Shown: positions 1 through 10,840 of the stretch, in pieces
Numbering within the stretch: position 1 is the first letter of the stretch
Layout of the letters: every line of letters starts with the position of its first letter
NCBI RefSeq assembly: GCF_963678635.1
Contig: NC_087063.1
Location: forward strand, 84,305,574 to 84,369,573
Direction: 5' to 3'
DNA: 64,000 bases
From: Symsagittifera roscoffensis
Taxonomy: Eukaryota; Xenacoelomorpha; Acoela; Convolutidae
Notes under the pieces: generated by a model
The model's input: only the letters and a program-made list of their open reading frames with translations
Told to the model about the DNA's origin: nothing
Database searches by the model: none
Position numbers and translations under genes: made by a program

Positions 1-223
1 AAACAACCAATGGTTTCTGCATTTTATAAAAATGAGAAGGAAAAACGTCACGCTCTTTTTCCCGCCAGCTGAAACGTAGAAAGGTATGCAGAGACACGTT
101 TAATTGAGAAGGGAGAGTTGGGATAAATAATTTTGTTTGATTGTCGTTTCAGTTTTCCTCCATGCCATAAATGGTAATGGTAAGCTATACTCACTCGATA
201 TACTCGCAAAATAAAAAAAAACA

Positions 224-583
224 ATGAACTTTTCAATTTGTGTATGTTTATTATTATTATTAAGCTGCAGTGTTTTTTTCGTTTTAAAACGGCAGAAAAA
301 TGGAAAAATAAACAGACTGAATTTTCAACTAGAGCTTAAAAGAAGATCAAAACCTCCAGTTTTAGCTGATACGCGAGAAAAAAACGGAGGATATAAGTCT
401 ACAGTCGGAAAAAGCACAGCGGTCAGCATTGCTTCTCGAAACGGCACTAAAACTACCACCTCAAAAATGAAGAAAGCTAAGAAACGCCAATCTGAAAACA
501 AGGATTTAGTTTGTTCTATTTTTGTGAAAAAACGCCGCCGTCAGATGTGCAAATTTATCATACTGACAAGATTTGGTTGGTAG
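224..583 (+). CDS. Hypothetical small basic protein with N-terminal hydrophobic segment
   Basis: An ATG-started frame of 119 codons in otherwise empty DNA. The first ~20 residues are strongly hydrophobic (a run of Leu, Val, Phe with two Cys), like a signal peptide or membrane anchor. The rest is Lys/Arg-rich and low in complexity, ending in a cluster of basic residues. The ATG is preceded by an A-rich tract, acceptable for a eukaryotic start. I do not recognise a family. There is no second copy in the window and no splice evidence. In DNA this AT-rich, a Lys-rich frame of this length can arise by chance, so I hold it as a weak candidate only. Confidence 0.18.
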   Translation: MNFSICVCLLLLLSCSVFFVLKRQKNGKINRLNFQLELKRRSKPPVLADTREKNGGYKSTVGKSTAVSIASRNGTKTTTSKMKKAKKRQSENKDLVCSIFVKKRRRQMCKFIILTRFGW

Positions 584-1206
584 AAGGTAAAAAGGGGTCA
601 ACTTAAGCAATATAACTGCAACACTTCTTTCTGATTTTCAAAACATAATTGCCCGAGGCTCCATTTTTCTTTTGAAGTTAAAGAATACGCAACAGAAACT
701 GAGAAGAAAAAGCATTTATTACGTTGGTAAGAACAGAATGCGTAAAATCAAGTTTTCAGTGTATGGAAATTAAAAGAGAGACAACAACTAATACCCTAAT
801 CGAAAAGGGGAAGGAATATTTCCAGACAAACCTTCTTTTTCGTCTTCAAATCAATCTGCACTACCCACTAGCTACAAATGTGGAAATCAAATAACTACCA
901 CTGTACTTGAGGCTGCTAAACCGTATCAAATAATAACTGATGCTGTCTTCAAAAACGACCAACAAATTAAATCAATTTGAAGGCCTGTCTGTTATCATAT
1001 TTATGAATGCGTATGTGTATGTGTAATAAGACATTAGTGAGCGATGGCTAATAGAATGATTAAATAGTAACCCAATTTAAGAAGGACTGAATTTACCCTT
1101 AAATAACCTTAGTACATGTACAACGACCCAAAAACCAAAAGTGAAGACAAATCACAACCGGCGGAATTCTAAACGAAGGCTAAAGATAAAATATTCAACA
1201 TCCCCC

Positions 1207-1246
1207 TATAAAAATCTCCACCGGTCGAGCCCAGTTAACTTCAGTT
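1207..1246 (+). promoter_or_regulatory. Candidate core promoter: TATA box plus initiator-like site
   Basis: TATAAAAA at 1207-1214 is followed by an initiator-like TCAGTT at 1241-1246, with a second CAGTT at 1232-1236. A start near 1233-1243 would lie 26-36 bases downstream of the TATA box, the usual metazoan spacing. An ATG follows at 1272. This is motif evidence only. Confidence 0.25.
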
Positions 1247-1271
1247 GCAAACGTGAACAAAGGTTTGAAGA

Positions 1272-1421
1272 ATGGCTTCGATTTCCTCACAACTGCCAGC
1301 ACTAACCCACTACCTCTGCCTTGAAAAGACCTTGAGAAAGTTATTCACGCTCAATAGGTGGTTATTAATCTCTTTGTCTTCACAGAGGGGGGCTCAATGT
1401 GATTTGGGGTCTCTTAATTGA
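1272..1421 (+). CDS. Hypothetical 49-codon ORF downstream of the candidate promoter
   Basis: ATG at 1272 opens 49 codons to a TGA at 1419-1421, about 30 bases after the initiator-like site. The translation is mixed in composition (Leu-rich, two Cys) with no recognised motif. An in-frame CAG followed by a G run (near 1380-1388) could also be an exon edge, so this may be a first coding exon rather than a complete small gene. The only support is its position behind the TATA-like element. There is no homology that I recognise. Confidence 0.15.
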   Translation: MASISSQLPALTHYLCLEKTLRKLFTLNRWLLISLSSQRGAQCDLGSLN

Positions 1422-2427
1422 TAGAAGTGTGAATCAAAACAATATATGGCAGTTGGAAAAACAAATTCTAATTCAATGGCAAACTGGAAAAAAATCTAAA
1501 ATCGAAAATGGGAGCAGATTAAGACCAAAGTGAATAGGAAAACTTTTGCATCAATCGAGCTGGTCTGTAATCTATAATTAGTTGAAGAGGATTCTGATTA
1601 AATCAATCTGATATAATGAACTGCTTCTGCTATATGTAGATGCAATTCTGTCCACATGTCTTGAGAAAAAAGTATATGAGAGGTCACAAGGCTGAGACGT
1701 CACGTATTGAAATTTCTTTTCCCCCCATCCGCAGACCCGTAACAGACTAATTTGACAGATGAAATGTCACTGTTTGAATTAGCGACCAGTTCTTTGTTGG
1801 CATTTCCGTCCAATTCCTCCACTAGGGATCAATAACTCAACGCACTATAGACTGACTACTCCTACAAAATGTTGTTTATAGTTTGAATGATGAGCTGAAG
1901 CATATTCAAAGAAATTTTTTGACAGGTAGAAACTTAATTTTTCGTCAAAATATTGATTATTTAGAAAATATTGATTTCAAATCTGAGCATCAAAGTTTCA
2001 ACAGTCAGCTCTATTATCAATAAGATTAAATCATATAAAACACAATTGAAATGATGACAATTTGGAGCTGTAACTTTGTTCGAGAATAACATGAAACAAA
2101 GTTTGTTTGTCCTCGGAATTCGGAGATTCCAGCCCACTTAAGACTTGTAGACTTGGTTTGAATGACAAGGCAGGGCATCTCAAAAATCCCATTGACGAAA
2201 CAAACACAGACCCGGTTGTTATTTGAAGTGCAATTACTAATTGCCTCAAAAGAGGTCAAATTCTGAGAGTAAATATCAACATAATTTTACTTCGAAACCA
2301 TTAGAGCCAAATGAGTTCAAGCGCAGATATACTTTTAAACGAAACTAGCTGAGATGGCTTCAAAATCTCAGCTCACAGAACTGTTTTTCAGGACGTTATA
2401 AAGAGTATTTACTTCGTCGTAAGAAGA

Positions 2428-2968
2428 ACAAGACTGCTCGTATCAGGGCGAAGCCCTGAATGTTCCGACTGCCTTTTAAGTTTTATGGAGCGGTAATAAC
2501 AAAAAAAATTCAATGTAATAAAATAAAATGAATTTTTTTTTCTAAAATTTGAAAGTTTTTAAAAAAAAAAAAATAATCAGCCCCCCACACGTCATAATAA
2601 GTACTAAGTGATAAATTATGCTCCTATTACAAATCAATTTGGGCATATAAGCTTCCTTGAACCATTTTGGATTGTTTTCTAAGACGGATTAAACCTCGCT
2701 TACGCGTTAATAGTGCGAAATATATCGCGCGTTAATTGTCCCAAATTGGCCAAAATGGCAATATTTAAACCACCATAACTTTACGAAAAGGATCACAGGT
2801 GAAATATTTTTTCAAATTTAAGCTCAGGACAACAATATCTTTCGACTGATATAAAAAAAACTCCGTCAAAAATGGCTAGTTAAAAAGTTGAAATTTGTCT
2901 GAAGAAAAAAAAACCCACACCGAGCACAAATATTCCGTTACTTTCGTATCGAAAAACGGAAAAATAAC
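2428..2968 (+). repeat. Family H hairpin-ended repeat, copy a
   Basis: Full-length member of a ~530-bp dispersed repeat. The 5' end carries the 15-base hairpin CAGGGC-GAA-GCCCTG followed by TGTTCCGACT. The middle has a GC-rich palindromic stretch around GCGCG/CGCGC. This copy's 3' end (TTACTTTCGTATCGAAAAACGG) has lost the perfect terminal hairpin seen in other copies. There is no coding capacity. It is most simply a non-autonomous transposable element. Confidence 0.75.
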
Positions 2969-3485
2969 AAAGTCAACAAACTCAACAAAAACTTGAAGGA
3001 ACCTAACCAAATAATTCTTCTTGTGTTCCAATAAATTTTGAAAAACAATTGCAATGATACATAACTTTGCAAGACATTCACGATTCAACATTAAACGATA
3101 TGACAAAGAAATGCTGAGCAAAAGCAGCCAGTCTTTGATAAGACGAAACACCTTTAAAATTAAAGCGCTGAAAATTATCTTAACAAATAAATTTGCAACT
3201 AATTTGCCAACAACTCTGAAAAATTTTCTAAGCAAGATTCAGTAAAAGTGAGTAGAGACCATTTCTACGTCGTTGTGTCATCTGAGACCGGTCGTAGTGT
3301 AAGAAGCACAGAACGGTCCGACTGTAATTATCATTAAATAGTTCCATAAAAATTGAGATCGATTCTCGAAAAATAAAATTTCAATTTTAAATTTGAGTAA
3401 AAATCCTCTAATTAACTCATGGATTACAATATTTTTTTATCTAGAAGCTTTAATGGTTGACATTTTTTTCAAATTGAAAATAAAA
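2969..3485. other. Spacer between family H copies a and b
   Basis: Single-copy AT-rich DNA. A hydrophobic minus-strand frame (2876-3235) and a plus-strand frame (3054-3245) overlap here and run partly into the repeat. Neither looks like a gene. Confidence 0.5.
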
Positions 3486-4018
3486 ACAAGATTTCTCGCA
3501 TCAGAGCAAAGCCTTGAATGTTTTGACTGCCTTTTAAGGTTGATGGAGCTATAATAACATTAAAAAAATCAATGTAATAAAATAAAATGAAAATTTTTTT
3601 CTAAAATTTGAGATTTTTTGAGAAAATCATCTCCCCGCACGCCATATGAAGTACAAAAGGATAAATTTCGCTCCTTGTAGCAAATCAATAATGACAAATA
3701 AGCTTCTTTCAACCAATTTGGAACGATTTCTAAGACGGATTAAAATTCCGCTTACGCGTTAAAAGCGCTTAATATATCGCGCGTTGATTGTCCCAAATTG
3801 GCCAAAATGGCAATCTTTAAACCCCCATAACTTTACAAAAAAGGATCACAGGTGAAATCTCTTTTCAAATTTAAGCTCAGGACAACAATAGCTTTCGAAT
3901 GATATAAAAAACTCCGTCAAAAATGGCTAGTTAAAAAGTCGAAATTTGTCTGAAGAAAAAAAAAACCCACCCCGAGCACAAATAGTCCGTTACTTTCCTT
4001 ACGAAAGTCGGAACAATA
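3486..4018 (+). repeat. Family H repeat, copy b
   Basis: Full-length but with a decayed 5' hairpin (CAGAGC..GCCTTG). The 3' end keeps the mirror sequence ending in GTCGGAAC, the inverse of the GTTCCGAC near the 5' end. Its right half (TAGTCC..TTACTTTCC.. type) is the version also found in copies c and e, which marks it as the left-hand parent in the array's unequal crossovers. Confidence 0.75.
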
Positions 4019-5098
4019 ACTCTTTCAATAATCGGTCTTTTTCATTGTATTTTTTATGATAGTTGCGGTTGCAGCGCTTTGTGCTACTTGCACAGCAGCG
4101 ACAGGTCCATCTAAGCGTATTCAGTAAACTTTCATTTTATTGAACAGGACAGGAGTTTAACGTAGAAATGAGGATCTTTTCCTAACATGAGTTTGGAAAA
4201 TTTAGGTAAACTTTTCTCGATTTACAGTGATACATGTTGTTCTTGATATTTTCGTTTCAATTTTTTACTGTGATTAATCAATCAACGTTAAAAGGTTTAT
4301 TTTTAACCGAGATAATCTCAAATAAAACCGATTCTTTGTGTCCGTTTGCAACTTTTGGGCCACTTTCAAGACCACGAAAATTAAAGAAAAATACTCGCAG
4401 ATTGAATATCTTTTTGATTTTCAGCTTAAGAAAATAGTTCCTTTCAGATGGAAATAAAACATTCAGAAAATAGACAAAAAACAAATTTTAAAAGACGTTA
4501 AAAGCGAGCTTTCAAACATTGAAATTTGTCTTAGAAAAAAACAGAACGAGCTTTATTTAAATTCGCCTGTATTATTATCCTCAGAATTGATTGTTATTTA
4601 CGATAGGTTTATTAGCATATATTACAATTCAAAGAACAAAAATTGAGAAAATGGGCTGCTTGGATGGGGAAAAGTGAACTTGCAGAAGAACGCAAGCATA
4701 TGCATGCTTAAATATGATACAGCACTTGATCTTCTACGATTTTTCTATGCGGTATCTAAAACTGCACAAAAAAGCACAAGTACGCACTAATTTTTTTCCG
4801 ACTTTTAGAGAGTTCGAACAAAATTCCTCGATTCAAGCTTATTTTCTGAAAAAACATGAACTAAAAATGCCGGACCAAAAACACGTCGAAAATTTAAAAC
4901 ATTTAAAAAGTCTGAAACATGAAAATGAAGCATTTTTTAATTACTATATTTTAAAATTAAAGTAATAAGCAACTCCTTTGCTTCAGGCCAGACAACTGAC
5001 ATTAAAATTTGAAGCCTGCTTTTCGATCATTCGACTGTTAAACTGTCAGCCACAGCACTTTATTTTGAAACTTTCCGGGGAAATGATACTAATTATTA
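4019..5098 (+). repeat. Array module A, copy 1 (1080 bp)
   Basis: First of three near-identical 1080-bp spacers between family H repeats (others at 5631-6710 and 7989-9068). A few substitutions separate them, for example at 4235-4240 and 4272. Each copy holds the same 67-, 68- and 83-codon frames. Because the copies are so recent, that sharing says nothing about coding. No known domain is recognised. Confidence 0.85.
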
Positions 5099-5630
5099 AC
5101 AAGACTGCTCGTATCAGGGCGAAGCCATGATTGTTCCGACTGCCTTTTAACGTTTATGGAGCAGTAGTAACATAGAAAAAATAAATGCAATAAAATATAT
5201 TGAAATTTTTTTTTCTAAAATTTGAAGTTTTTTATGAAATTATCCCCCACAAGTCATGTAAAGTACAAAAGAATAGATTTCGCTCCTTCTAACAAATCAA
5301 TAATGGCAAATAAGCTTCTTTCAACGAATTTGGAACAATTTCTAAGACGGATTAAATTTCCGCTTACGCGTTTATAGCGCGAATTATATCGCGCGTTAAT
5401 TGTCCCGAATTGGCCAAAATCGCAATGTTTAAACCCCCAAAACTTTACGAAAAATGATCACAGGTGAAATATCTTTTCAAATTTAAGCTCAGGACAACAA
5501 TAGCTTTCGAATGATATAAAAAACTCCGTCAAAAATGGCTAGTTAAAAAGTCGAAATTTGTCTGAAGAAAAAAAAAACCCACCCCGAGCACAAATAGTCC
5601 GTTACTTTCCTTACGAAAGTCGGAACAATA
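5099..5630 (+). repeat. Family H repeat, copy c (hybrid)
   Basis: The left part matches copies d and f (GAAGCCATGATTGTTCC; ATCGCAATGTTTAAACCC). From about 5485 onward it switches to the copy b type (AATAGCTTTCGAATGATATAA; TAGTCCGTTACTTTCC). It is a recombinant produced by unequal crossing-over inside the repeat. Confidence 0.8.
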
Positions 5631-6710
5631 ACTCTTTCAATAATCGGTCTTTTTCATTGTATTTTTTATGATAGTTGCGGTTGCAGCGCTTTGTGCTACT
5701 TGCACAGCAGCGACAGGTCCATCTAAGCGTATTCAGTAAACTTTCATTTTATTGAACAGGACAGGAGTTTAACGTAGAAATGAGGATCTTTTCCTAACAT
5801 GAGTTTGGCAAATTTAGGTAAACTTTTCTCGATTTACAGTGATACATGTTGTTGTTGATATTTTCGTTTCAATTTTTTACTGTGATTTATCAATCAACGT
5901 TAAAAGGTTTATTTTTAACCGAGATAATCTCAAATAAAACCGATTCTTTGTGTCCGTTTGCAACTTTTGGGCCACTTTCAAGACCACGAAAATTAAAGAA
6001 AAATACTCGCAGATTGAATATCTTTTTGATTTTCAGCTTAAGAAAATAGTTCCTTTCAGATGGAAATAAAACATTCAGAAAATAGACAAAAAACAAATTT
6101 TAAAAGACGTTAAAAGCGAGCTTTCAAACATTGAAATTTGTCTTAGAAAAAAACAGAACGAGCTTTATTTAAATTCGCCTGTATTATTATCCTCAGAATT
6201 GATTGTTATTTACGATAGGTTTATTAGCATATATTACAATTCAAAGAACAAAAATTGAGAAAATGGGCTGCTTGGATGGGGAAAAGTGAACTTGCAGAAG
6301 AACGCAAGCATATGCATGCTTAAATATGATACAGCACTTGATCTTCTACGATTTTTCTATGCGGTATCTAAAACTGCACAAAAAAGCACAAGTACGCACT
6401 AATTTTTTTCCGACTTTTAGAGAGTTCGAACAAAATTCCTCGATTCAAGCTTATTTTCTGAAAAAACATGAACTAAAAATGCCGGACCAAAAACACGTCG
6501 AAAATTTAAAACATTTAAAAAGTCTGAAACATGAAAATGAAGCATTTTTTAATTACTATATTTTAAAATTAAAGTAATAAGCAACTCCTTTGCTTCAGGC
6601 CAGACAACTGACATTAAAATTTGAAGCCTGCTTTTCGATCATTCGACTGTTAAACTGTCAGCCACAGCACTTTATTTTGAAACTTTCCGGGGAAATGATA
6701 CTAATTATTA
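5631..6710 (+). repeat. Array module A, copy 2 (1080 bp)
   Basis: Near-identical to 4019-5098 and exactly the same length. The distance between corresponding points of copies 1 and 2 is 1612 bp (module A plus one family H repeat). Confidence 0.85.
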
Positions 6711-7242
6711 ACAAGACTGCTCGTATCAGGGCGAAGCCATGATTGTTCCGACTGCCTTTTAACGTTTATGGAGCAGTAGTAACATAGAAAAAATAAATGC
6801 AATAAAATATATTGAAATTTTTTTTTCTAAAATTTGAAGTTTTTTATGAAATTATCCCCCACAAGTCATGTAAAGTACAAAAGAATAGATTTCGCTCCTT
6901 CTAACAAATCAATAATGGCAAATAAGCTTCTTTCAACGAATTTGGAACAATTTCTAAGACGGATTAAATTTCCGCTTACGCGTTTATAGCGCGAATTATA
7001 TCGCGCGTTAATTGTCCCGAATTGGCCAAAATCGCAATGTTTAAACCCCCAAAACTTTACGAAAAATGATCACAGGTGAAATATCTTTTCAAATTTGAGC
7101 TCAGGACAACAATACCTTTCGAATGATTTTTAAAAACTTCTGTCAAAAATGGCTGTTTGAAAAGTCGAAATTTGTCTGGAGAAAAAAAACCTACCTCGAG
7201 CACAAATATTCCGTTACTTTCGTTTCGAAAGTCGGAACAATA
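6711..7242 (+). repeat. Family H repeat, copy d
   Basis: Full-length, near-identical to copy f (9069-9600). The 3' end has TTTCG-TTT-CGAAA followed by GTCGGAAC. The 5' hairpin is interrupted (GGGCGAAGCCATG). Confidence 0.8.
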
Positions 7243-7456
7243 TGTCCGTTTTTGTACACAATTTTGCAGGGCAAATTATTTTGATAGATCCGTTCACAAC
7301 TGATTTTCACCCAAAGTATTAAAATCGATTTGTTTTAGAGAGTCTTTGCCTAACTTGCCATGCCACACAAACACCGCATTTCATGCTAGCAGACAGAAAA
7401 ATAACATTTCGCAACACATTTTCTTGAGAAGGAACTGAATCTCCTCATAAAAATAG
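7243..7456 (+). repeat. Array module B, copy 1 (214 bp)
   Basis: Repeated with near-identity at 9601-9814, with the same flanking family H repeats. Non-coding. It begins TGTCCGTTTTTGTACAC and ends just before the next ACAAGACTGC. Confidence 0.85.
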
Positions 7457-7988
7457 ACAAGACTGCTCGTATCAGTGCGAAGCCCTGAATGTTCCGACTG
7501 CCTTTTAAGGTTTATGGAGCAGTAATAACATTAAAAAAATTACATGAAATAAAACAAAATGAAATTTTTTTTTAAAAAGGAAATTTTTTATGAAAACTAT
7601 CCCCCCACACGCCATATAAAATACAAAAAGATAGATTTCATTCCTTGTAACAAATCAATTATGGTAAATAAGTATCTTTCAATCAATTTGGAACGATTTC
7701 TAAGACGGATTAAAATTCCGCTTACGCGTTAAAAGCGCTTAATATATCGCGCGTTGATTGTCCCAAATTGGCCAAAATGGCAATCTTTAAACCCCCATAA
7801 CTTTACAAAAAAGGATCACAGGTGAAATCTCTTTTCAAATTTAAGCTCAGGACAACAATAGCTTTCGAATGATATAAAAAACTCCGTCAAAAATGGCTAG
7901 TTAAAAAGTCGAAATTTGTCTGAAGAAAAAAAAAACCCACCCCGAGCACAAATAGTCCGTTACTTTCCTTACGAAAGTCGGAACAATA
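7457..7988 (+). repeat. Family H repeat, copy e (hybrid)
   Basis: The left ~235 bases match copy g (9815-10072), including CAGTGCGAAGCCCTG and the TTTTTTTTTAAAAAGG variant. From about 7692 it matches copy b (CGTTAAAAGCGCTTAATATA). It is a left/right chimera, as expected when the rightmost and leftmost repeats of an array cross over unequally. Confidence 0.8.
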
Positions 7989-9068
7989 ACTCTTTCAATA
8001 ATCGGTCTTTTTCATTGTATTTTTTATGATAGTTGCGGTTGCAGCGCTTTGTGCTACTTGCACAGCAGCGACAGGTCCATCTAAGCGTATTCAGTAAACT
8101 TTCATTTTATTGAACAGGACAGGAGTTTAACGTAGAAATGAGGATCTTTTCCTAACATGAGTTTGGCAAATTTAGGTAAACTTTTCTCGATTTACAGTGA
8201 TACATGTTGTTGTTGATATTTTCGTTTCAATTTTTTACTGTGATTAATCAATCAACGTTAAAAGGTTTATTTTTAACCGAGATAATCTCAAATAAAACCG
8301 ATTCTTTGTGTCCGTTTGCAACTTTTGGGCCACTTTCAAGACCACGAAAATTAAAGAAAAATACTCGCAGATTGAATATCTTTTTGATTTTCAGCTTAAG
8401 AAAATAGTTCCTTTCAGATGGAAATAAAACATTCAGAAAATAGACAAAAAACAAATTTTAAAAGACGTTAAAAGCGAGCTTTCAAACATTGAAATTTGTC
8501 TTAGAAAAAAACAGAACGAGCTTTATTTAAATTCGCCTGTATTATTATCCTCAGAATTGATTGTTATTTACGATAGGTTTATTAGCATATATTACAATTC
8601 AAAGAACAAAAATTGAGAAAATGGGCTGCTTGGATGGGGAAAAGTGAACTTGCAGAAGAACGCAAGCATATGCATGCTTAAATATGATACAGCACTTGAT
8701 CTTCTACGATTTTTCTATGCGGTATCTAAAACTGCACAAAAAAGCACAAGTACGCACTAATTTTTTTCCGACTTTTAGAGAGTTCGAACAAAATTCCTCG
8801 ATTCAAGCTTATTTTCTGAAAAAACATGAACTAAAAATGCCGGACCAAAAACACGTCGAAAATTTAAAACATTTAAAAAGTCTGAAACATGAAAATGAAG
8901 CATTTTTTAATTACTATATTTTAAAATTAAAGTAATAAGCAACTCCTTTGCTTCAGGCCAGACAACTGACATTAAAATTTGAAGCCTGCTTTTCGATCAT
9001 TCGACTGTTAAACTGTCAGCCACAGCACTTTATTTTGAAACTTTCCGGGGAAATGATACTAGTTATTA
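7989..9068 (+). repeat. Array module A, copy 3 (1080 bp)
   Basis: Third near-identical copy. Corresponding points lie 2358 bp from copy 2 (A + H + B + H). Confidence 0.85.
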
Positions 9069-9600
9069 ACAAGACTGCTCGTATCAGGGCGAAGCCATGA
9101 TTGTTCCGACCGCCTTTTAACGTTTATGGAGCAGTAGTAACATAGAAAAAATAAATGCAATAAAATATATTGAAATTTTTTTTTCTAAAATTTGAAGTTT
9201 TTTATGAAATTATCCCCCACAAGTCATGTAAAGTACAAAAGAATAGATTTCGCTCCTTCTAACAAATCAATTATGGCAAATAAGCTTCTTTCAACGAATT
9301 TGGAACAATTTCTAAGACGGATTAAATTTCCGCTTACGCGTTTATAGCGCGAATTATATCGCGCGTTAATTGTCCCGAATTGGCCAAAATCGCAATGTTT
9401 AAACCCCCATAACTTTACGAAAAATGATCACAGGTGAAATATCTTTTCAAATTTGAGCTCAGGACAACAATACCTTTCGAATGATTTTTAAAAACTTCTG
9501 TCAAAAATGGCTGTTTGAAAAGTCGAAATTTGTCTGGAGAAAAAAAACCTACCTCGAGCACAAATATTCCGTTACTTTCGTTTCGAAAGTCGGAACAATA
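9069..9600 (+). repeat. Family H repeat, copy f
   Basis: Full-length; partner of copy d. It differs by isolated substitutions such as CCGACCGCC for CCGACTGCC at 9106-9114. Confidence 0.8.
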
Positions 9601-9814
9601 TGTCCGTTTTTGTACACAATTTTGCAGGGCAAATTATTTTGATAGATCCGTTCACAACTGATTTTCACCCAAAGTATTAAAATCGATTTGTTTTAGAGAG
9701 TCTTTGCCTAACTTGCCATGCCACACAAACACCGCATTTCATGCTAGCAGACAGAAAAATAACATTTCGCAACACATTTTCTTGAGAAGGAACTGAATCT
9801 CCTCATAAAAATAG
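9601..9814 (+). repeat. Array module B, copy 2 (214 bp)
   Basis: Same length and near-identical sequence to 7243-7456. It ends the modular array on the right together with the truncated family H copy g. Confidence 0.85.
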
Positions 9815-10072
9815 ACAAGACTGCTCGTATCAGTGCGAAGCCCTGAATGTTCCGACTGCCTTTTAAGGTTTATGGAGCAGTAATAACATAAAAAAATTAC
9901 ATGAAATAAAACAAAATGAAATTTTTTTTTAAAAAGGAAATTTTTTATGAAAACTATCCCCCCACACGCCATATAAAATACAAAAAGATAGATTTCATTC
10001 CTTGTAACAAATCAATTATGGTAAATAAGTATCTTTCAATTAATTTGGAACGATTTCTAAGACGGATTAAAT
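9815..10072 (+). repeat. Family H repeat, copy g (3'-truncated)
   Basis: The left half only; identity to family H stops at GACGGATTAAA (about 10072), after which unrelated sequence begins. It is the right-hand parent of hybrid copy e. Confidence 0.7.
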
Positions 10073-10840
10073 ATGTGTTTCGACTTGCGAAAATTGTGAT
10101 GTAATAGTTGTGCTTACGGTGGTTTTTTTTTCAGACCATGTTCGACGTTTTAAATAGCCTTTTTGACCAGATTGTTGCATCGTCTAAAATATATTGATGA
10201 CTTGAACTGAGATTAAAATTTTCGATCGGTTGTGCTTAATTGCAAAGTTATGAGGGTTTGCAAGTTGCCATAATGGTCAGTTTAAAATAAGCAACAAACG
10301 ATAATTTTCGTGCTATCAACGCGTGAGCGGCAAAATAATAGTCAAAACCTAAAATAAATTTAATTAAATTTTAAAATTTGATCAGTTCATAAAATCAACC
10401 AAAGGTCAGCCAAAACAACTAGGGCGCCGCTTTGATACAATCAGTCTTTTCTAAGTTTTTAATGCTTATTTTCAGCTGTTTTCAAACTTTGTTCCTGTTT
10501 TGCTAAAATTTAAATTAAAAGGTGGCTTGCAAGTTTCTTTGCAAATTTGTTGAAAAAATTTTGTAATTGCTGAAGGGAATTTTTTAAGCCAAGCTCATCA
10601 TAGACTATCTGTGCAACTTCTGGTAGGTGATCGCAAAATTTCCATTACGCATTTAGGGCAATTTCAAAATAATATTGAAACGTCGCCTATTATTGTTCTT
10701 TTTTTAAATGTTGCCTACGGCGCAGTAAGTTCGGCCAAACCAGGTCTTTTTAGTGGTTTGGGAGACGTCAAAAAACCAATTTGGTTAACCTAAAAGTCAA
10801 AATTTTCGAAATTACTTTTGAAAACCCTTCCCTCGAAAAA
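10073..10840. other. Unique spacer ending in a MITE-like terminus
   Basis: No gene recognised. The last ~250 bases (about 10600-10860) resemble the dispersed element also seen near 48.1-48.3 and 49.2-49.4 kb, ending in CCTCGAAAAAATCCTAGATC followed by CGCCC. That end matches, by my recollection, a TIR common in animal MITEs (reverse strand GGGCGGATCTAGGATTTT). Confidence 0.4.

Larger units (their letters stand above)
1..2427. other. Sequence without a recognised gene
   Basis: AT-rich non-coding-looking DNA. Apart from the two weak small-ORF candidates listed separately (224-583 and 1272-1421) I see no conserved protein domain, RNA gene or repeat family shared with the rest of the window. Overlapping minus-strand frames at about 2026-2259 have no recognisable product. 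Confidence 0.5.

Noticed and set aside
2876-3235. Hydrophobic 119-codon minus-strand frame as a membrane protein gene
   Set aside because: It overlaps the 3' end of a family H repeat and its hydrophobicity follows from A/T-rich codons; no other support.
4019-9068. Conserved 83-, 68- and 67-codon frames present three times
   Set aside because: The whole 1080-bp module is near-identical in all copies including non-coding positions, so frame sharing reflects recent duplication, not selection.
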